Under the pieces are notes generated by a model. That model made no database searches, was not told the DNA's origin, and saw nothing but the letters and a program-made list of their open reading frames with translations. This document shows, in pieces, positions 44,223 to 53,200 of a stretch of DNA of 64,000 nt. Every line of letters begins with the position of its first letter. The stretch's first letter is position 1. Origin of the DNA: Psettodes erumei (Eukaryota > Chordata > Actinopteri > Pleuronectiformes > Psettodidae). Location of the stretch: positions 1 to 64,000 of the forward strand of contig JAFBJZ010000900.1 in NCBI GenBank assembly GCA_016785225.1, read 5' to 3'. The position numbers and the translations under genes are program-made.

Positions 44223-47200
44223 AAGGTGCATTACAGTTCTGTGTGAACTCCGATCTCTTAATTGTCGGGATTTTCAATGGCACCTTTAGTTAGAGCAGCA
44301 TGAGAAAAAAAAAAAAAACAGCCGCACACGTTTTACCAATTTTTACAAGGTTGAGCTGAAATTTGTTTATTTTAACCAGTTGGACTCAATGGCTGACTAT
44401 GACGTTAACTTTGAATGGGAAAGTTTGTACGCTTTTTCGTTGAAAATCTTTTCTGGTCCTCCTGTCTGCATGTCAAACAGAGACGATCGGGATTCTCACG
44501 TTATTTTAAGGCCGCTGTTGTTGACGCACACACCTTTAGACCCTCAAACTCAAATAAAAACAGGTCAGGCCCATTCAAAAGTTTCTCTTCATTGTCAGAG
44601 AAAAGTTTCACAAATGCCCGTGGGAGCATCTGTCTTTCTAGATCTGTCAACAGCCCATTTATCTTCATCACGGTAAAAGGCAAAAGTGGGTAAAGTGAAC
44701 TTGAGGAAGATTATCTCCCCATCTCCACTGCGTCCACAGGCAGTGGAGACACAATTACTGTCATTCTCCCAATGAAAACAATGAATCGTAGGCTATTTGA
44801 GGCACGCCGCAAATGTGAATGCAATAGCCGTGCCAACTCCTTCATCTTCTCTCGCCCCTCAGAGCGTCTGAGTTTACCAAACATGCTCGGCAGAGGAAGA
44901 GGAAGAAGAAAGAAAAAAAAAAAAAAAACACGTGCAGGGACATATTCTTGCGAATCCTGACGGTGATGTGATGAGAGCCGAGCAGGCGCAGCAGAAGCAG
45001 TCAGAACGGATGACCTTGTACATAAACGAGCTATCATAATCCCTCCCTGCAGGCTTCAGAACCAAATGCTCCTGTCACTCACTTGGCTGTATGATAGATA
45101 CATATGGTGGGCAGGAGATAATGCAGTTCCATGCACGCACGACTGAAACTGTCACTTCAGTGCTTTTCTGTGTCACCCACTGAGTTTGATGCAGTAAAAG
45201 GTGCGTGAACATGCCCCTGTGCATGTTCACACACACACACACACACACACACTGTGCTGTGGGGAATATTCTATACCGTGCCAGTATTGCTAAGGTTAGC
45301 GGTGGGGATTAATGCCCGTCAGGTTAGGGCTGTAGCGCAGTACAGGAGAGGGCAAATGGTCACGGAGAGCGGTGAAAACATTATTATCCTTATTATGACA
45401 CTTTGACGCCCCTCCCTTCATCTCTCAGTCCACCACACCCCCTCCATCCATCTGTCACCCTGTCACCGGATCCGCCCTGCTCGCCGCACCTTGCCTCGAG
45501 CTTGATTGATTTCGTGCAACAAACATCTCGCGTTATTCCTCCCGAGCTCCACTCTGTCACTCTTTACTCCTCCGCCCTATCCTTCTCTTTTGTTATTCCA
45601 GGTGGCACAATTTCACCAGCTCTTCTTCTCACTCTATTTCCTCCTCCGCTGACCGTCTCGCTGGAATCTGAGTTCGTGGTCCAGTGGCTCTCGCCTACGG
45701 CTTCTTTCTTAAAATTTGCGACGCGCCGATCCGACACGCGTGCGTGGGTGTAGTACGGCGAGCGTGTGCACGTGCAATCGGCCTTGATTGCGCGGCTGAT
45801 ACTCGCCCGACTGATGGGTGATGTTCACAAACTTCAGCTCCAGCAAGCTGCTCCAAATCAGCAATTGATGAAACGAGGCACTTGTAGTAAACACACACGC
45901 CTGTTTTTTTGTTTTATTTTTTTGTTTTTTTGTTTTTGGGGGGGGGAGTGTTTGTCATGTAGAGAGTCACCTTCACTGATTGCTTTATTGAATCGCTTGC
46001 CTGTGTTGTTGCGCAGCGAGGAAGTGAAGGATCTGTAAGCAAGTAAATGAGCGACTGATTGAACGAACAAGTGTGCGGGCGACCGACTAGATGAGCGAGT
46101 GGGTGACTGGTGGACTAGATGAGTGAAAGGGTGCGTGAGCGAGATAAGCAGCTTGATCCCGCTTCACAACATCACACCGGGCGCCTGCAAAATGAGCTCC
46201 GCTTTGATCAGCGTAGCGCTCTTCCGGGGCCTGCGCCGCTCCTCTGCTCCCCGCTGCTCTACCTCTCCCACAGGTGATGAGGGGGCCCAGGGGCGCCACA
46301 TCAGAGGACCTGAGTGTGCGGGCGCGCGTGCAGATGTCTGCGTCTGCAAGGGCGGAGACCTGGCTGCGACGCCCCCGGGCGAACAGACGTCCGGGGAGCG
46401 ACAGGCACGCGCGCTCGAGACGCGCTCGCGCACTCTGACATCTGCTCATCCCACAAACAACATTAAAATTACATGGCGTGTCGAGTGGGGAGTGATAAAC
46501 TTTCGCTACAAGCGTGTTTACCATCAAACTGTGAGAAATTTGAGATCTGCCACTCGCACGTAATCATCATCCTTGTCAAGACTTCTTCGGGCCCCTCGTG
46601 TGCTGCTGCTGCTAAGAGCGAAACTGATCAAGAGAGTTTCCCAATTTCTTACATCCATGCCACTTTGCTCGTGGCACTGCAGCAACTGCCCCAAATCTCT
46701 CTCTGAAACTTTTACATCAGTGGCCTTTTCTAAGTGTGGGCAAATGCCCAAATCTGCCACATGCCATATTAGACTACCATCAAGTTACACTTCATATGTC
46801 TCGTAGTGATCGTCAAATGGTACAGTTGGCTGGTTTGATGACGCGACGCAGCGTTTTCCTTGCGATTCTTGTTCCAGTGGTCGCGGCACGTACTGAACGC
46901 GATGCCAAAAGAAATGAGTGAAATGAAAGGATGTGCAAAAACCCAGCGATGCATTTCTGTACACTTTAATCCCTCGAGCATGACCACATCAATTAAACTT
47001 TGGAGGGCCGATCAGGGTTTGCATTTTTTAAAAAACGGATATTAAACCAAAAAGATCAATCTTCAAACTCTGTCGAGGGGTCAGCTTCAATCAGGAGCGT
47101 AAACAATCTATTACCCGTCTAATATCTCGCTATCCTGCTACGGCGAAGGGATAATTTCAAGTGACTATTAAAAAAAACTGCCCCCAGATTGGATGTTGTT

Positions 47201-50200
47201 TGTACTGAAAAATTAGAAATGGGCGTTCAAATGCATTTCCAATCACACTGCAACTGCAATTTCCCAAAGAGCGAGCAGTGACATTTTTGATACTAATGTT
47301 CAGATCTACAGAAAACTGGCCTTTCCTTTTACTCTCAGTACACAGTGATGAGACTTGTCATCAATTAAACTGTTCCCTTTGCATTTAACATGTATCAAAA
47401 TCATTTTGCTGAATGTTTTATATTAGATTATATAGGTTTCGAGGTTTTTTAAAAGAAATTGTTTCCTCTTAAATAGACTAGGAATCTTTATCTTGGGGCA
47501 GCAGGCAACCTTTGCTGTGAAATCAGACGAGGAAATTGCTTTGTCAAATGTCATTCAACATTTGAGTGGTCCTTTAGTGAAAAGGCACAACCCAAAAGAG
47601 CAGTGTCTTTCTGGCCGCACGACTGCTGTGCGGTGGAAAGAGCTCAGGTGCCTCTTGGGTTTTCGGCTAAGTCGATAAGAATTTCAAAGCTGCCTTCATT
47701 AAAATTCAATCTGATGTGATTTTAATCACAACTTTGCCTTCAAAGTCAGTTTGTTTACTAAGCTTCTTCCCTGATTGCATAAGTTTGTGAATTACATTTT
47801 TCATGAATTTGTATGCCTACAGTTTATTAATTTTTTTTTTTTTTTGTCGTTTCACGGTCTCAGCATCAAAACTGCTGAGAACCACTGATGCCTGCCACTC
47901 CTCTCGCTCGATCATTGATGACACCACCGCACTGAGGTCATTCTCGCTCAGTGAGGTTCTGCTTCTGATCCTTTTACAACAAATTAAAGAAAAACAAGTG
48001 TAGGATACAGGTTGGGATGACACTGTCGGTCTGGTTTAAAAGGTTCAAAGTCGGCTTTGCATATTTAATACATCACAGCCAAGTAGCGCCACTGCTATGC
48101 ATCAACGCATCTCATAAGCGACACCTCGGGGAATGTGGAGTTCTACTTCCCTTCAAAAACCTATTTTTCCTCAATAAGCCTTCAGTGCAATTTTTTTTTT
48201 TTGAGTTTTCTGTTTCTCTTTTACTCCAATAAAGGGCCTTGGCGTATTCATGAAGCCGATGAAAATCAAATCCATTTTTATATCCTCTAGTTTTCAATTG
48301 CAAAAAAAAAAAGAAGAAAGAAAAAGTGGTCGGAATCTTTCTTGGGGACTTTTTTTGTTTCATAAACTGCCAGCAGGCTTGCGACCAACAATAATCATTA
48401 AAATGCCCTCGGGGCATGACTGTTACTCCCAAACTGCTTAAGTGGAACCATTCAGGGAGCTTTATTGTTTAACAAGCACTGTCTGAATATGAATGTAATG
48501 TATAGCTGCTGTCCTGCCCTTTTACACAGCAAATTGGGTTCTTCCCCGAGTTCATAAGGAGGAGCTGCGCATCGGTGAAGGTTGCGCCTACACGCAGGGC
48601 TGTACAGTATTTCCTATATGGCCGTGTCTCCGACTATCCAGACCATTTCCCCTCATTAATGCAAGATTGCAGGAGGCCTCACAGACGTGTGCAGCACATC
48701 AGAGCCAGTGCTGAGGGCAGATTTGACTACAGGGGCATTGGCTCCGGTCGGTTTGTTTATATTGACCCTGTCACTGCCCCGCTGAGTGGACTCGACACTT
48801 TGTGCCACTGTCTGTGCACAATATCCAAGAACCAATTATCTAAAGTGAATGTGAAGAGATGCACAGAGCTCAGCATACTTGCTACCTCGAGACCTTGCAA
48901 TTGCTACAAATGTGTGTGATAAAACCAAACTGTATTGTTCAGTACATGTCTCATGGTTGGAAAGGATGATGACCTGGGGGAAATAATGTTTGCAGGCCTT
49001 GAAGTAAAATAGCTGTTGATGTGTTGTAAAAATTCTCATAAAAACAAACAAACAAACAAACAAAAAACATCACTATTTCATTAACTTGCCATGCAAAAGA
49101 AATGTGTGTGTGTCAGGGGTTAACAAAGTCATGAAGCCTATTCATGCTGTGGACGCAATGCCAGTGTTCATTGTTTTGAATCATTTCTATCTTGAATGTA
49201 ATAATTTCGTGAGGTCACGGAGCCACATAAGTAATTAAAAAATAAAATAAAAAGTCCCCCTGGCAGAAAGGCAAATTATTTTCTGTAAAAGAAAAAGTCT
49301 TGATTAACTTCATTATAACACATCTCATGGGAAATGTGGGCAGAGGGCAGGGCGGGGGCAGTGACATGGCAGCAGAGCGGAGTCTGACTGAAGGGCCGCA
49401 AAAGGAAAACAAACTGATGCAGACGGGATCGACATCATGTGAAGGAGGGTTTGTTTGATCTGTGCCGGTGACGTGCGAGATATCTACCTTTGCTCCAGAG
49501 GACATGGAGGTAGTCCTTATCCAGAGGCTGGTTCAGGATGATCAGACAGATCCTCAGCGTGCCTGCACAAGGAGACAGGAGGAAACAGGGCAGACGTATG
49601 AATCACTAACAATGGGATGGGGACAAAGCCGGTTAACAGAGCCAAACAGGGGAAAAAAAAGAGAGTAAAGACATAATTTTTTGCACGTTCAAAACAATAC
49701 CTTTTAAATACAGACTGGAGGCTGTTGTTTGCTGTGCTCAATGTGCTAAATAAGGAACGAAATTTTAAAAAACGGGGCCTTGATAATGAGGGCGGTACCA
49801 CACGGAGGCAGGGAAATAAGAGCGAGGATTCCAAACAGAAACCATTTCAGACGAGTTCAGAACGCTTCCTACTCGATCCAATTAGCAGCAAGTGGTTTGT
49901 TTGCAACATCAAGAAGATATCAAAGCCCAACCCAAATATAGACACTGTGTGTTCCAAATTATGGTACCTTCGCTCGCCCCCCCACCCCCAGACCTGGGGT
50001 CACAGCAATGCCAAAGTCGTAATATTCATGAAAAATGGGAAATCTGTGCAATTAAGCTTGTACTCATCTCATCGATGCTCATCTGAATACTCTGACCTTG
50101 GCGACACGCCATCTGTGACTACATGACAGCAGAGGAAAAGCCCTTTCAAATGACACAAATGAAAACAACTTGTCATTCCGCAGCTTCTCTTTCCTCTCCG

Positions 50201-53200
50201 TGTACCTCCATGCCTCTCTGTCAAAGTTCCGGTCCCAGTCATGGATTTATCATTTCATAAATCTATTTCCTCTCTTAACCTCCGCCACTCATCCACCATC
50301 CATCTTGCTTTGCGCTTTTCTTTTGCTCTACCACTAATGCAGATCTCCAGACTAATGCTTTGGAATTGTCTTTTCTTTTTTTTATCTGCAGGAGATGAAA
50401 AAAAAATTATAGGAGCCTCTGCATTGATTGACAAAGTAAAACACAGTGCCTTTATGGACTATAGACGAAAGCCCCCCCACCCCCGCGCACACAGACACTA
50501 CCCATTCCAGTGCTTGCTCATTTATCTTTCCTTCCCATGTCTGTCCTTATGAATGACTCCTCATCCATTTTTCAAGTTGTTGCCATTCGTAACAAAGCCC
50601 AAAATGCCTTTTTTGCAAGCTTAAGTGACGCTGATTGCAATGCCCGCTTCCCTCTCATATAGTTTAAAACAGTTTGATAAGGCTTTTGTCTTTTCTGACC
50701 CAGTGTCACGAAAAAGTTTGGGCACACCTGGTCATAGTTTCTGTTACTGTGGATAGCGAGTAAAAGATGACCTGATTTCCAAACGGCAAAAAAGTTGAAA
50801 ACGAAGCATTTCTTTAATATTTTAAGAAAGATTACTTTTTTATTTCGCTTGAATTTTTTATTCTTTTGGAAAAGGAAAAAGGCCCGAAACAAAAGTTTGG
50901 GCACCCTGAATGCTCAGGACTCAGGAACACACTCTTTGGCCAGTATCACAGCTTGTAAATGTTTTTGTAGCAGCTAAGTCTTTTTATTCTTGTCTGGTCT
51001 TTTTAATGTTACGGTCAGGGGACTACAAGGGCAACAGCAAAACCCTCAGCTTTCGCCTCTTGAGGTAGTCCATTGTGGATTTTAAGGCACGTTTAGCCTC
51101 TGCTGCAGGAGACGTGTTCTTCACAGACGGTGTTTTGTTTGCTTCCAGAATTTGCTGGTATTTAATTGAATCCATTCTTCCCTCCACCAGTGAAATGTTC
51201 CCCGCGCCACTGGCTGCAACACAAGCCCGAAGCATGATCGATCCACCCCCTCTTTTGATGAAATCCTACACCCTTTCTTGTCTCCAGAGATACTTTTTCT
51301 CATTGCGGGCCAAAAAGTTCTATTTCAACTTCATCAGTCCACGGGACTTGTTTCCAAACCTCATCAGGCTTGTTTACACACTCTTTTTCAATCTCCTGAC
51401 ACTGAACTTTGCGGTGAGGACGCACGCAGGAGAGGTTTCCTTCTGATGAATCTTCCATGAAGATCATATTTGCGCAAGCGTGACTGCACAGCAGAACAGT
51501 GCACCAACACTCAAGAGTCTGCAAAAATTTTCCCGAGGGACTTTCGCAGTCACAAGGGGGTTCTTATTCGCCTTTCTGGCAACCCTACAGGCAGTTCTCT
51601 CTGAAAGTTTTCTTTCTCTTCCAGACCTCAACTTGACCTCTGAATTTCCCAAGAACTGCCTTTTCTTAATTACGTTAAAAACTGAGTCTATCTGAAAACG
51701 CTTTGTTATCTTTTAATTTTCAGGGTGTTAGGAAGCCGCTAAGAGGAGCCCATGGTTGCTGACTGTTGGGACAGAGTTTGATTAGTCATTTGAGGCTTTG
51801 AAATTTTCTTCACAATGAAGTCGCAGCCCTAACGAGCTGATTTAAGTCTGAGGCCTTGGTTAAAAAAACAAAAAAAAAAAAACGATCTGAGAGCTCAAAT
51901 CTCTCGGGGTGCCAAAAGTTCTGCATGGTGCTCCTTTGCTTTTTTTCTTCCCCACTTAAAGATTGTACACAGCAAAAAAATTATCTTTCACAAATCAGTT
52001 GTGTTTCATCCCACTTAACTATTCGCAGTGCAGACAAACAGACATTTTGACCGGGTGTGCCCAGACTTTTTCACTGTGCCTTGTGCATGCGGCTGGCCAG
52101 AAAAAGCAACAATAAAAAATTTTGCGAAAATTCACACTGCATAATGCGTATCACCTTGTGCCATGAAAAAACTGTTTAAAGAGGGGGTTTTAGCCCGGCT
52201 GAGGAAGTGTGGAGAGAAAAAAAATCCCAAAGTCCTTTGGGTTTGTGACTTTGTTGCAGCAGCAGGCTTGATGTTGTTAAAAAGTTCACATCACGGTAAG
52301 GTCACTTCCGAAATGAAAATCAACCCCCAGCCCGGCGTGTCAAAAGGGAGAGGGGAGGAAGCGAGGATGAGGGGGAGCCAGAAAGGAGGAGATGTGGGGG
52401 GGCAGATTTGTCAGTCTTGTCTCTTAATTGGCTGGAGGTGTACAGAGAACAAAAGACAAACTCAACCAGCCGTGACTTTTCAGATAACCCCTCGCTGCAC
52501 AAACACTCACCTCCCCGCACGTACACATGAGGCGCCGCACGGCCTTTTGTGCGCTCTGCTCAAAGAAATGTCACCTTGGGATTCTTTTTAAGTGCCAGAC
52601 AGCATAAATACCACACACACACACACACACACACAGGCTAAATCCAAGCACATACGTATGACAGCCCAGATATTCCAGGAACAGGCATTCATATATTCAA
52701 CTGGTGAAATTTAGGCACACTAGGGCTTTTAAAACGCAGACATTCAGGGGCTGTTTTTCTATTCTCCTGCGAGATAAGCATTTTCTGCAAGGGATTAAAA
52801 TAAAGAAGCCATAGAAATATACTTATCTAAGGGGGGGTTCACCACACCGTACAGTTGGGAAAAAGATTTTAAAAGTGGATGATTCAGCGAATCTCCAACA
52901 CATCTTCTTTAACAGCAAGTGACAGCTTTATCAATATGTCATCGGGGGGGATGCGCGCGCGCGCTCGGTTTTTGTTCTGTTGTGCAACCGTTTGGGGATT
53001 ATTTGCACACTCTGTGAAATCTTTCGAATAAATCTGGGATATGTACAGTGAGCAGCGTAGCCTGCAATGCTCAGCCAACACACTGGAGTAAACATTTGTT
53101 TCGGCGGACGCCCGAAACCGCCGATAGCTCCTATCGGAAGACGGCGTTTCTTGACCGACGCCGGCCTCTGTGCCATCGACCTTTCAAGCGGCTGCGAGAG

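Larger units (their letters stand above)
42015..49487 (-). other. TPK1 intron between the ILNQPLD and ADGAANHL exons (7.5 kb)
   Basis: The intron has no recognised exon. It carries three CA microsatellites within about 1.3 kb (43,949-45,252), an unassigned 135-codon minus-strand frame ending at AATAAA (42,496-42,903), a degenerate period-4 tract (46,022-46,145) and a CpG-rich island (46,180-46,450). Confidence 0.78.

Noticed and set aside
45403..45753. 116-codon + frame
   Set aside because: CT-rich composition artefact with no family resemblance.
46087..46563. Overlapping 146-codon open frames on both strands as two genes
   Set aside because: GC-rich DNA lacks stops by composition; neither protein is recognised. 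Only the CpG island itself is reported.
51075..51446. 123-codon + frame as a gene
   Set aside because: It is the antisense shadow of the Tc1-like transposase relic, which reads on the minus strand.
52163..52591. 142-codon + frame as a gene
   Set aside because: Chance frame in a TPK1 intron; composition drifts through AG-rich sequence and no domain is recognised.
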